Below are positions 18,201 to 26,032 of a DNA stretch of 64,000 nucleotides, in pieces; the first letter of the stretch is position 1, and each line of letters opens with the position of its first letter. The stretch comes from Rhodothermus bifroesti (GTDB lineage: Bacteria; Bacteroidota; Rhodothermia; Rhodothermales; Rhodothermaceae). Made by a program: the position numbers and the translations under genes. Location of the stretch: positions 124,001 to 188,000 of the forward strand of contig NZ_JAGKTL010000001.1 in the NCBI RefSeq assembly GCF_017908595.1, in the 5' to 3' direction. The notes under the pieces are model-generated. The model was not told the DNA's origin. It saw only the letters and a program-made list of their open reading frames with translations, and searched no databases.

Positions 18201-19131
18201 AGGCAGCTACGCCGACAGGATCAGTGCCAAAGTTTTGATCCCCTACCCCGTCGCGATCGGTCATAAACGCGACGTCCTCAAGGATGTCAAAAAACGGGAT
18301 GTCGTCTCCGCAGTCGCCACCTACGCAGTCAGCCAGCCAGATCGTAAAACCGACACGTTCGAGGTCTTCGGTGCCGTCGTTTTTAACTTCGTAAAGCAAA
18401 AAGACGACATCGTCAATTAGGATCTGGCTCCAGGCCATAATTCGGGAATCCACAATAAGCCCTAGGCCGCCACGTGAGGGATCTGTAGAGTCGGGCCGAT
18501 AGGCGCTAAGGTAACGGTCATACTGATCGTCCCCAGCCTTAAAGAAGAACTCTTGATCGGCGTTAAAGATGTTTTTGCCAAAAAAGCCGTTCCAGGAGCC
18601 GCGCCAGCCGGGGTCGTTTCGGTCGGCCAGTTTATCGGGCCAGAAAGGTGGCCAGCTATCGGGCTCATCGCTTTGGGCAATGCCATAGGCGCTACCGGCC
18701 GGATTGACGTAGCCCTTGATCGGCTCAAACGTCCAGGAGTTGGTACCGCCAAAGCGATTCTGGCGGAAATCGGCCACATCCACAATGTAGAGCGTCTGTC
18801 CTGGGTTGGTGCCCGTATTGGCCTTTACCTGGGCGCCAACCCAAAGCTGGGTGAGCGCTACGTAGATGCGGCGCGTGTTTTTGGGCCACTCGTACCAGAA
18901 ATCTCCAGGGTTGCCTGACTGCGCTGTTTGCAGCCAGTTGGTGATGGTAGCACGGACGTTATTGCCGTCGATATCGTCGCGCCGGCGCTCCAGTGGATCG
19001 ACGCGTTCCTGGCTGGGCACATGTCGGCGTTCAATTTCCTGTCCATAAGCCCAATGGCTGATGGACCCTGTGATTAACCCGACCAGTAGTCCAAAGGTTA
19101 AGCGTTTACACATCAAGCGCATAACACTCAA
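15274..19131 (-). CDS. Giant secreted Asp-rich protein with Ca-binding-like repeats
   Basis: A 1285-residue exported protein (hydrophobic signal around 11-30, cut near AYGQ). Residues 60-320 form an unrecognised domain rich in Trp and Tyr. Residues 324-595 are acidic and contain repeated DxDxDG-type loops (IDNDADG, IDDNGNG, IDNDGDG, LDNDGNG, IDNDGD), likely calcium sites. About 700-850 has fibronectin-type features (PGDGRVTLYWDSKAEESVDSY, a YRIYRATD strand, ITYYYAVTAYDRG). The C terminus (VVPNPYIATNRFE, VRIFTVGGRLVRTL, YGVYLYHVEA) resembles a sorting or FlgD-like tail. It overlaps the TonB receptor gene by four bases and precedes the PorV-like gene by five, so it is part of the same surface apparatus. 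The function is unknown. Confidence 0.8.
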   Translation of the reverse strand: MSVMRLMCKRLTFGLLVGLITGSISHWAYGQEIERRHVPSQERVDPLERRRDDIDGNNVRATITNWLQTAQSGNPGDFWYEWPKNTRRIYVALTQLWVGAQVKANTGTNPGQTLYIVDVADFRQNRFGGTNSWTFEPIKGYVNPAGSAYGIAQSDEPDSWPPFWPDKLADRNDPGWRGSWNGFFGKNIFNADQEFFFKAGDDQYDRYLSAYRPDSTDPSRGGLGLIVDSRIMAWSQILIDDVVFLLYEVKNDGTEDLERVGFTIWLADCVGGDCGDDIPFFDILEDVAFMTDRDGVGDQNFGTDPVGVAAFAFLETPGNALDRIDNDADGSTGNPDCTVAECNSPVVRAEFLEGEDPLNGIDDNGNGLIDENASHIPFTNELGSSPGVGFADGIDNDGDGEEGSSVVTQEMIDQAASDRWRRWPPAFEADPFFDQLVEGVRLRDLPGFERVRVHLVDVSSEDLGMKFKDGIDNDDTAAKDPCRGEPGSPRVTQEMVNQAAQDPYGRYPVFVRRNGRLQWCTILHQVGPEDLGKPYKDCLDNDGNGAVDEGIDENIDEMIDERRDDGIDNDGDWNLLRDDTGLDGVPNTGDPGEDDSCPTSGAGTSFPGERNIDKTDVAESDQIGITNVRIFPAGSLNLTQTPDQTLFNRFMIPGFLDLERPPAGDNDLAVSSGLFPLTAGQIERISLAVILAANRSEALKGRDYALSAYAEDYQFAQAPLTPTVVAVPGDGRVTLYWDSKAEESVDSYLESIGLDGRDFEGYRIYRATDPAFLDALVITDGFGNLTFRKPIAQFDLKNGITGFHPIDINGIKFYLGNDNGIRHVFVDTTVTNGITYYYAVTAYDRGVAEINIAPTETPIRIRRLPDGTIQTGPNVVRVTPTAPVAGYRNAELENVDGFLPRVAGFTTSRIAYQIIDPRAVREGARYRIVFEDTLIAGTRTTPDTLTTKNFSLIDITDAARPDTLIRRSTAFKPGQEVPIVDGFQLIFFPDPYVVQDRASSGWNNPDVFAPVMEPFVQPPFIKGLRNPADYRIEIVADGSVMSEPLRIGAQTIPARPTNVRVINIATGQPVKFAFLDRDNTDGGVLSTTPARFTASPGANPPASDFLVLIEPLPDGREGVTWRISLDFTQSDRRNPREGDVATLITRKPFLSSDVFEFTAKGPTVDRERARQLLDQIQVVPNPYIATNRFEAQNPFTTGRGPRAIHFIHLPPQATVRIFTVGGRLVRTLRLNEGANDGLDAASLLNGTLVWDLLTEDGLEVSYGVYLYHVEAPGIGEKTGTFAIIK
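17347..18162 (-). repeat. Asp-rich tandem repeat segment inside the giant secreted protein
   Basis: Codes for residues about 324-595. Five or more DxDxDG-like loops are present, and two longer units can be aligned by eye. Unit one runs from VTQEMIDQAASD (407) to SSEDLGMKFKDGIDND (to 474); unit two runs from VTQEMVNQAAQD (491) to GPEDLGKPYKDCLDND (to 542). The VTQEM blocks lie 84 residues apart and the DLG blocks 68 apart. Confidence 0.8.
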
Positions 19132-21968
19132 AACTGCAGTTCAAGTCCTATGTGGAGTCGGCGGGGTTCGCTGTAGTGTTCGGGCCGGACAAAGTAGCCG
19201 GGGTCGAACGAAGCGGCTTGCTGCTGAGGCAGCGTCACATCGGGCCGGCCAGTATCGCCAAAGACGGCCACAGGATTACGGCGGTCAAGCAGGTTATAGA
19301 CCTGGGCAAACAGGCGTGGGCGCACGCCAGCCACTTCAAAGTCCCGATACACGTAGAGGTCGAGCTGCCAGGTTGAAGGCATGCGCCGCGCGTTGCGTGG
19401 AAAGGCCGGCGGTACGTTAGGCCCGGTAATTGCGGCTTCGGGGAAGGACGGCGTATATGGGAAGCCTGACCCCCAGATGCCCAGTAGTGATGCCCCCCAG
19501 TGTCTGCCGCCCAGGTAAAGCGAAGCAGCAACCTTGTGCCGCTGATCCCAGTCGAGGGGTAAAAGCGCCAGCGAAGGTTGTTGGTTGCCAAGGCGAGCGA
19601 AGAATTCTTCCTCTGGGTTAGAGTTTGAGCCTTCGGCCACCTGGTAGGTATAGCTCAAGTCAAAGCCCCAACCAGCTTCAAAGCGGCGGGAAAGCGTAGC
19701 TGTTACGCCCCGCGTGCTAGCGTAGTCCCGGTTCGTGTAGATCACATAGACCACGCCAGGGATCTCGGTCTCGATCGGGGTAGACGTGGAAACCCAGTCG
19801 CGTACGTCGCGGGCATAGGCCGTTACGTCTATCACAAACGGTCCGATGCCTTGTTTGAAGCCGATTTCGTACATAACGGTCCGCTGGGCATCCAGGTCAG
19901 GGTTCCCATAGGGGCCGTACGATCCAGAATTGTTGGGAATTTTGTAGCCGTAGTTGGCAAAGAGCAAATTCAGCGTTGGAATTTGGAGAAAGTGGCCGTA
20001 GGAAAAGTGCAGCACGCCGCTTTCGGTGATAGGATAAGCAATGCCTAATCGCGGAGAAAGCTGCAACTTTGGCTTAGGATACTTCCACCAGAAGGCTTCG
20101 CGTTCTTCGAGCGTAAAGCGGTTATCTTCCCGCTCTTCGTCGACCGTAATGACCCCGTCGCCGTTGAGGTCTTTATAGATGTGGATTTTCTTGAAGGGGA
20201 AATAGATGTTCGGATCTGAGGGATCCGCGGGGACCGGCGTACGGGCATCAAAGTAATCGAAGCGTAAGCCTACGTTGACAATAAAGTTTTCGAACTCGAT
20301 TTTGTCCTGCACGTAGGCGCTGGCCGTAAGGGGCTTAACGTCGCTGTAGCGTTGAAATTGCAGTGAGGTCTCTTGGGGTACGGCCGGCTCGAAGGGCACA
20401 ATAACATTGCCTTCGGCGTCGGTTTTAGGAATTAGGCTAAACGCTGTAAAATCTAGCCGGTCTAGGCGCACTTCAGCACCGATTTTGACCAAATGGTTGC
20501 GGGCAACTTGGCTGGTCAAATCTGCCTTGGCAAAGTAAGCCTGGGAAGTGCGCCGGAAGTGGCCCATATCCATTCCCCCTCGGGCAAAGCGGCCACCCCC
20601 GGTTAGGTAGGGAACCCAAATGCCTGGTGCCACTTCGATGGAATCTGGCGGCAAAATGGCAAGACCATTGTAGCGCGCATCCAGCGGGTTGTCGAACCGG
20701 CGGCTCCAGGCTTCTCGCCAAAACGTGGTTAGGTGTACGGTGTAAAACGTGCGGGCACTGAGCAGGTGCTTAATTTGCAGCTTCAGGTTGTAGCCGTTAT
20801 CGTAGGAGCGCGTGCGGCCATCCGGGTTCCAGCGCCAGTAAAGATCGTAGGGCCGACTGCGCGTGACTGAACCCAATCCAATAAGGTTAATAAACAGGTT
20901 GGGCGTCACCTGCAAGCGTAAGTTCCCCTGCCAGCTCAACTTCGAAAAAGTATTCATGGGCACCAGCGACGAGTCGCCATAGGTGCCGTCCATGTTGAAC
21001 AAGCGTACGCCATAGAGCCAGCCGTCGTTGTGGAAGTAGCGTACCAGTCCAAAGAGCGTCAGCTTGGGTGTGAGGACAGGTCCTTCGAGCGCCGTCTCCA
21101 GGTTATAGTAGTGCCTTGGGTTTAGGGGCAGGTAGCCATACGGATCGACGTCTCGGTACTGGATGCCCTGGCGCGTGTAGCGCTCGACTTCAACACCACG
21201 CAGGTAGGCCTCGCCACCTTCACCGAAAACCAGGTAAGAGCCGCTGTATGCTTTGATCGAGCCGGCCCAGCGATCCGATCGGCCTTCTTTGGTCACCACA
21301 TTAATCACGCCCGACATGGCGTTGCCATACTCGGCGTTAAACGTGCCTGAAATCACCTGCAACTCCTGAATACCCTCGTTTTCGAGCTGCACAGCCGTTG
21401 ACCCGTCGAAGTTATCCGTAACCGGTACGCCATCGACCATGACAACGACCTCACTCGCACGACCGCCCCGGATGTGCAACCCACCACGCTGGGTTACGCC
21501 AGCCTGAAGCGCTAATACCTGGCTTAGCTCTTGTACTGGGAGACGCTCAATCGTCTCGGCGGTTACGCGCGCCTCGGAGCTCGTCAGGTCTTTGCGTACC
21601 GTGATCGGGGGCGCAACCACAATAATTTCTTCCCCTTCGATTACTTCTTCACGTAACGCAAAGTCAACCTGTGTGGTCAATCCGCTGCCTACCTGTACAC
21701 CTTCACGGCGCTCGGTCGCATAACCCACAAAAGAAGCCACTACCGTGTAGGTCCCTGGTCGAATGCCAATAATTACATATTCGCCGTTAATGTCCGTGGC
21801 TGCCCCTTGGGTTGTGCCCTCGATATACACGCTAACCCCAGGTAAAGGCGCACCGGTCCCTGCATCGATCACCCGACCGGCAATTTTCCCTGTGGTTTGC
21901 GCATGTGCAGCAAACCCGAAAAACAAGGGCAAAATCAACGCAATGCAAAATGTAAACGCTTTACCCAT
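19128..21968 (-). CDS. TonB-dependent receptor of the alpha-glucan locus
   Basis: A 946-residue outer-membrane transporter. Signal peptide MGKAFTFCIALILPLFFGFA is followed by a carboxypeptidase-regulatory-like beta domain (about 25-110: GRVIDAGTGAPLPGVSVYIE, then YVIIGIRPGTYTV), a plug domain (LHIRGGRASEVVVMVDGVPV, NAEYGNAMSGVINVVTKEG) and a C-terminal barrel ending in GLELQF. The ATG at 21968 is chosen because the signal peptide begins there; a TTG 24 bases upstream would add eight residues. It follows the isomerase gene closely and overlaps the next gene by four bases (ATGA). The locus suggests uptake of malto-oligosaccharides, but no SusD-like partner is present, so the substrate is an inference. 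Confidence 0.88.
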   Translation of the reverse strand: MGKAFTFCIALILPLFFGFAAHAQTTGKIAGRVIDAGTGAPLPGVSVYIEGTTQGAATDINGEYVIIGIRPGTYTVVASFVGYATERREGVQVGSGLTTQVDFALREEVIEGEEIIVVAPPITVRKDLTSSEARVTAETIERLPVQELSQVLALQAGVTQRGGLHIRGGRASEVVVMVDGVPVTDNFDGSTAVQLENEGIQELQVISGTFNAEYGNAMSGVINVVTKEGRSDRWAGSIKAYSGSYLVFGEGGEAYLRGVEVERYTRQGIQYRDVDPYGYLPLNPRHYYNLETALEGPVLTPKLTLFGLVRYFHNDGWLYGVRLFNMDGTYGDSSLVPMNTFSKLSWQGNLRLQVTPNLFINLIGLGSVTRSRPYDLYWRWNPDGRTRSYDNGYNLKLQIKHLLSARTFYTVHLTTFWREAWSRRFDNPLDARYNGLAILPPDSIEVAPGIWVPYLTGGGRFARGGMDMGHFRRTSQAYFAKADLTSQVARNHLVKIGAEVRLDRLDFTAFSLIPKTDAEGNVIVPFEPAVPQETSLQFQRYSDVKPLTASAYVQDKIEFENFIVNVGLRFDYFDARTPVPADPSDPNIYFPFKKIHIYKDLNGDGVITVDEEREDNRFTLEEREAFWWKYPKPKLQLSPRLGIAYPITESGVLHFSYGHFLQIPTLNLLFANYGYKIPNNSGSYGPYGNPDLDAQRTVMYEIGFKQGIGPFVIDVTAYARDVRDWVSTSTPIETEIPGVVYVIYTNRDYASTRGVTATLSRRFEAGWGFDLSYTYQVAEGSNSNPEEEFFARLGNQQPSLALLPLDWDQRHKVAASLYLGGRHWGASLLGIWGSGFPYTPSFPEAAITGPNVPPAFPRNARRMPSTWQLDLYVYRDFEVAGVRPRLFAQVYNLLDRRNPVAVFGDTGRPDVTLPQQQAASFDPGYFVRPEHYSEPRRLHIGLELQF

Positions 21969-22000
21969 GACGGCTAATGCTCTTCTATGCAAACTGAGAC

Positions 22001-23680
22001 TCAGGGCATGCGCATAGCGGCTGGCGCTTCTAAGCGAAAATCTTTTGTCCAGGTCACTTTGTCGGCATAGCGCGCCAGCACCTGCTCCAGGTAGTGTTGC
22101 CAGTGCTGGCGTGCAAATTCCGGTCGGAGCAATGCTTCAATCTGCGGCCTTGCTTCTTCAAAGGTCATCGGCTGTTCTGGCCTCCAGCCCCCCACTTTTA
22201 GGAGTACGTAGCCGGCTGGAATATGCAGCGGCCCTAGCACTTCCCCTTCTTGTGCAGCAAACACCTGTGCTCCGACCTTGCCTAGTTGCTCCTGCGTCAC
22301 GTAACCCAGATATCCTCCTGTAGTCGCGGCACCTGGTCGCTTCGAATAGCGCCGCGCCAAATCAGAGAAATCTGCTGTGTCGAGCGCAGCCCGCAGGCGG
22401 TAAGCCTCGGCTTCGGTAGGCACCAGGATTTCCCAGACGGCACGCCTCGCGGGTAGCCGGAAGTATTCCTGGTGGGCAGTGTAGTAGGCCTGCAGTGTGT
22501 CTTCCGGGAGCCTTAGTTGGGCTAGCGCCTGCTGTTTTATGTAGTCATAGACCCATCGGTCTAGTGCTTTTTGCAAGGTTTGCGCAAACCCTGGGGTGCG
22601 GTCTAAACCGGCGTTTCGTGCCCGTTCAGCCAGTACATGCCGCACCACCAACCCCCGAGCAAACTCCTGCAGGGCTTCAACGGAGCGGGCAGCGGCTTCA
22701 CGCTGGGCCCGGCTGGTACGCTGCGCCTGAGCCCGAAAGTCAGCTACGGTCCACGTTGTGCGCGCGCCTTTAAGGCCAAACGTCAGCAAGGGGGCCTGCA
22801 ACAGCTCTGGATCGAGCGTTTCGAGCGGTTGTTCTACGCGACCGGTGATCCGATCGTAAAGCCGGCGTAGGGTTGCTGGCTCAAAGCGAATGGCCAGTGA
22901 GTCGGCCAGGCTACGGGCACAGGCCTCCCGTGCAGCTTGCTGTTTCCGGTAGCGGAGATAGCGCTCAAGCAACGGTCGCTTTTGGGCAAACTCCGTTTCC
23001 GTCAGCACTGGTTTTGAGAAGCGGTCGGTTACCTGAAGAATAGCCCAACCGTAGGCCGTCTGCACCGGCGAGGAAATCTCGCCTACCTTTAGGGAGAAGG
23101 CCGTCTCTTCAAAAGCCGGATCCATATCATCGAACGAAAACCAACCCACGTCGCCACCGCGATGGGCCAGCAGCGTGTCGCGAAAGACTTCGCGCGCCAA
23201 GGTCTCGAACGACTCCCCGGCCTCGAGGCGAGCCCGCAGCGACTCGGCAGCTGCACGCGTAGGTGCCAGCAAATATCGGGCACGAAGCTGCGTGTTTAGG
23301 CGCACAAAAGCTTCGGCCAAGTCGGTTTCGCGTACCTGCACCGTGTCGTAAAGCACCTGCCGGGCATAAGCTTCCACCAGCAGTTTCATCTCCAAGGCAG
23401 CCCGTTCTTCCTGATAGACCGGATCCGCCTCAATGCCCTGCTGACGGGCTTCATGAACGACCAATGCTTCGGCTACCAGTTGGCGGGCAAATTGCAGGCG
23501 CAGTAGCGGACTATCGGTCCGACCTGTGCGCAGCAGATAGTCGGTATAGGCTTCCTTAAAATTTTCAAGCGTTAGGTGAACGCCTGGACCTTGGGCCAGC
23601 ACGACGTCCTGTGCCTGCCCTGGCCTAAGGACAGCGGAAAACGCCATCCATCCCCCCAATATGAAACCCCAGATCTTCAT
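22001..23680 (-). CDS. Periplasmic peptidyl-prolyl isomerase with two parvulin domains (SurA-like)
   Basis: A 559-residue exported folding helper. A signal peptide (cut near PGQAQ) precedes a SurA-like N-terminal helical part (FARQLVAEALVVHEARQQGI), a first parvulin domain (about 130-220: RARYLLAPTRAAAESLRARL, GGDVGWFSFDDM, GEISSPVQTAYGWAILQV), a helical stretch, and a second parvulin domain (about 410-505: AVWEILVPTEAEAYRLRAAL, GGYLGYV, LGPLHIPAGYVLLKVGG). It overlaps the repressor gene by four bases (ATGA) and is followed by the TonB receptor, so it probably assists outer-membrane insertion of the receptor and secreted proteins of this operon. Having it in a sugar-regulated operon is unusual. 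Confidence 0.85.
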   Translation of the reverse strand: MKIWGFILGGWMAFSAVLRPGQAQDVVLAQGPGVHLTLENFKEAYTDYLLRTGRTDSPLLRLQFARQLVAEALVVHEARQQGIEADPVYQEERAALEMKLLVEAYARQVLYDTVQVRETDLAEAFVRLNTQLRARYLLAPTRAAAESLRARLEAGESFETLAREVFRDTLLAHRGGDVGWFSFDDMDPAFEETAFSLKVGEISSPVQTAYGWAILQVTDRFSKPVLTETEFAQKRPLLERYLRYRKQQAAREACARSLADSLAIRFEPATLRRLYDRITGRVEQPLETLDPELLQAPLLTFGLKGARTTWTVADFRAQAQRTSRAQREAAARSVEALQEFARGLVVRHVLAERARNAGLDRTPGFAQTLQKALDRWVYDYIKQQALAQLRLPEDTLQAYYTAHQEYFRLPARRAVWEILVPTEAEAYRLRAALDTADFSDLARRYSKRPGAATTGGYLGYVTQEQLGKVGAQVFAAQEGEVLGPLHIPAGYVLLKVGGWRPEQPMTFEEARPQIEALLRPEFARQHWQHYLEQVLARYADKVTWTKDFRLEAPAAMRMP

Positions 23681-24738
23681 AACTGCACCGACACCGAAGC
23701 TGTGCCTGTAGCTTCGTGCTGTCCGTTACGCTTCACAGCTGCACACGTACGTCGGCAAATCAGGCGAGGCGCGAAGACCGTGCTGGTTACCGGTAAGTCG
23801 GGTTCTGCAATCCGCCGCAGGAGTTTTTCAGCGGCCAGCTTTCCCATCTCATACATTGGCTGCCGCAGTGTGCTGAGTCCTAGGTAGCGGCTTACGCGCA
23901 GGTCATCGAAGCCAATCAAGGCCACATCGTCGGGGACCCGCAAGCCGGCCTCTTCAAGGGCTTGCAACGCCCCCAGCGCCATAATGTCGGACACCACGAA
24001 AACGGCTTCTGGCCGAGGTTCATGTCCAAGCAGCTGGCGCATCGCCTCGCGGCCGCCTTCTTCGGTATAGCCGTGATGATGTGGATCTGTACTGGAGGCG
24101 ATCAGCGACGGATCAAGCGTAAGACCTGCTTCACGCAGCGCCCGTTCGTAGCCGTAGCGCCGCTCCCGTGCTGGCACCGAATCGGGATGGGCCATCAGCA
24201 AGCCAATGCGCCGATAGCCATGCTCAATCAGGTGCCGCGTAGCTAAGTAGCCCCCCTGTTCGTTATCAATAGAAACCGAATCGAAATCCGGGTGAAACGA
24301 GTCCACAAGCACAATGGGCTGGCGTCCCCGCTTAAGCAGCTCCACGCGCTCTTGAGTTAGTGGTGTCGAAAAAAGCATCACACCGGCCGAGCGACCGCGT
24401 TGCAGGGCGCGCTCTAGGTGGGCATCGACATCGGCCAGCGTCGGCGCCGCATAAACCAACAAATCAAAAGGACTCTCGGCCAGGCGATCCTGCAGTCCCC
24501 GCAGCACCTCGACAAAAAAGTAGTTTGTCAGCATGGGGACCACAGCCGAGACGAGCTGAGCTTGCCGCCGCGCCAAACTTTGAGCCGAAACGTGCGGCTG
24601 ATATCCTAAGCGACGGGCCACCTCTAAAACCCGCTTACGCGTATGCGGCGCAACGCGCGGGCTGTTGTTAAACACGCGCGAGACCGTTGCGATCGAAACC
24701 CCCGCCTCACGCGCAATGTCGTAAATCGTCAAGCTCAT
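23677..24738 (-). CDS. LacI-family transcriptional repressor
   Basis: A 353-residue DNA-binding regulator. The N-terminal helix-turn-helix is canonical (LTIYDIAREAGVSIATVSRV, then NNSPRVAPHTRKRVLEVARR and the hinge-type SAQSLARRQ), followed by a periplasmic-binding-protein-like sugar-sensing core (VSAVVPMLTNYFF, VSIDNEQGGYLATRHLIEHG, DDVALIGFDDL). ATG 24738 is chosen; a TTG nine bases upstream is less likely. A perfect palindrome of the LacI operator class lies 17 bases before the start, so the gene very likely represses itself and the downstream genes until a glucan-derived sugar binds. Confidence 0.93.
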   Translation of the reverse strand: MSLTIYDIAREAGVSIATVSRVFNNSPRVAPHTRKRVLEVARRLGYQPHVSAQSLARRQAQLVSAVVPMLTNYFFVEVLRGLQDRLAESPFDLLVYAAPTLADVDAHLERALQRGRSAGVMLFSTPLTQERVELLKRGRQPIVLVDSFHPDFDSVSIDNEQGGYLATRHLIEHGYRRIGLLMAHPDSVPARERRYGYERALREAGLTLDPSLIASSTDPHHHGYTEEGGREAMRQLLGHEPRPEAVFVVSDIMALGALQALEEAGLRVPDDVALIGFDDLRVSRYLGLSTLRQPMYEMGKLAAEKLLRRIAEPDLPVTSTVFAPRLICRRTCAAVKRNGQHEATGTASVSVQL

Positions 24739-24754
24739 GCACACCAAAGATGGT

Positions 24755-24766
24755 GTAAGCGCTTAC
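24755..24766. promoter_or_regulatory. LacI-type operator palindrome
   Basis: Perfect 12-base palindrome GTAAGCGCTTAC with the central CG-containing core typical of LacI/GalR family sites. It is 17 bases upstream of the repressor ATG and about 11 bases downstream of a -10 element, a position suited to blocking transcription. I found no second copy in front of the GH13 genes by eye. Confidence 0.8.
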
Positions 24767-24777
24767 CTACAGTAAGA

Positions 24778-24806
24778 AATAAAACATCTTTGCACGATTT
24801 CGTCAA
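24778..24806 (-). promoter_or_regulatory. Promoter of the LacI-led starch operon
   Basis: On the minus strand TTGACG (24806-24801) and TTTATT (24783-24778) are separated by 17 bases. The -35 matches sigma70 at five of six positions and the -10 at four of six. The operator palindrome lies where the first transcribed bases would be. Confidence 0.55.
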
Positions 24807-24892
24807 GTCCTGTCCCCAAAAATTTTTTTTGTTCCTATCGCCCCTTTGGAGAGGATGCCCGGCGCCACGCGTCGTGTAAGCAGCTAAAAAAT

Positions 24893-25993
24893 TTACACCT
24901 TTGCGCCATTGGTGCCATCGCCTGAGGGTTCTTCCCACTGTTCAATGGCCTCGAGTACAGCCTCGACGACCTGGTCTTCGGGCACTACACGGACTACCTT
25001 ACCTCGGATGAACAGGTGAGCCCGCCCGCGTCCTAGCGATACGCCTAAGTCGGCACCGGCAGCTTCACCCGGGCCGTTCACAGCACAGCCCATAAGGGCC
25101 ACATTGAGGTTCTTTTTGAACTTACGGGCTTTGACGGCTTCTTCTACGGCTTCTACAATAGAAAACAAATCGCCTGTTAGCCGGCCGCACGTGGGGCATG
25201 CAATGATATTGACGCCTGGCGGTCCTAGCCGCAAGGCTTTCAGGATTTGATGGGCTACCTCAACTTCCTTGATTGGATCCGTGGCCAGTGAGACGCGAAT
25301 TGTGTCCCCAATCCCTTCGACAAGCAAGGTGCCTATCCCGATAGCGCTCTTGATGCTTCCACTCAAGAACGAACCCGCCTCTGTTACGCCCAGGTGAAGG
25401 GGAAAGTCCGTATGGGCCGCCACCAGGCGGTAGGCTTGGATCATGTAGTAGACGTCGGAGTGCTTGACCGAAAGGATAATGTCTTCAAAGCCGTGCTTGT
25501 GGCAGATCTCTACATGCCGCATGGCACTCTCAAAGAGCGCCTCTGGCTTGGGATAGCCGTATTTGTCGAGCAGGTCGCGCTCCAGCGAGCCGGAGTTCAC
25601 CCCAATGCGGATTGGGATCTTCTTTTCTTTGGCCGCCAGCAGCACTTCTCGTTCCCATGCTTCCTTTCCAATGTTGCCTGGGTTGATGCGCACTTTGGCT
25701 ACGCCAGCTTCAATGGCCTTGAGGGCATACTGGTAGTTGAAATGAATATCGGCTACCACCGGCACGGGACTGCCTTGCACGATATCGCGCAGCGCTTCGG
25801 CATCCTCGGGCCGCGGCACAGCTACACGCACAATGTCGGCGCCTGCCTCAGCCAGCGCACGAATCTGAGCCAGCGTGGCCTCAACATCGTGCGTCTTGGT
25901 CGTGGTCATGGACTGCACGGAGATGGGTGCTCCGCCCCCTACCTGCACTTTACCCACCCAAACAGGACGGGAGCGGCGACGTGGTCTTTCCAT
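24893..25993 (-). CDS. ispG: 4-hydroxy-3-methylbut-2-enyl diphosphate synthase (flavodoxin)
   Basis: A 366-residue iron-sulfur enzyme of the non-mevalonate isoprenoid pathway that reduces MEcPP to HMBPP. Family blocks are intact: VQSMTTTKTHDVEATLAQI near the N terminus, VADIHFNYQYAL, KVRINPGNIG, IRIGVNSGSLE, SVKHSD, LGVTEAGS. The [4Fe-4S] ligands lie in ACPTCGR and MGCAVNGPGE. It is the compact bacterial form without the large insertion seen in some Bacteroidetes and plants. It follows two rhomboid genes in the same direction with short gaps. Confidence 0.96.
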   Translation of the reverse strand: MERPRRRSRPVWVGKVQVGGGAPISVQSMTTTKTHDVEATLAQIRALAEAGADIVRVAVPRPEDAEALRDIVQGSPVPVVADIHFNYQYALKAIEAGVAKVRINPGNIGKEAWEREVLLAAKEKKIPIRIGVNSGSLERDLLDKYGYPKPEALFESAMRHVEICHKHGFEDIILSVKHSDVYYMIQAYRLVAAHTDFPLHLGVTEAGSFLSGSIKSAIGIGTLLVEGIGDTIRVSLATDPIKEVEVAHQILKALRLGPPGVNIIACPTCGRLTGDLFSIVEAVEEAVKARKFKKNLNVALMGCAVNGPGEAAGADLGVSLGRGRAHLFIRGKVVRVVPEDQVVEAVLEAIEQWEEPSGDGTNGAKV

Positions 25994-26032
25994 GATAAAC
26001 GCGGCTTATTTTCACAAGCTAGGACTACGCCT

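Noticed and set aside
24820-24840. Run of A and T (CCCCAAAAATTTTTTTTG region) as terminator of ispG
   Set aside because: There is no GC-rich stem in front of the T run and it lies upstream of the LacI operon promoter rather than at an RNA end.
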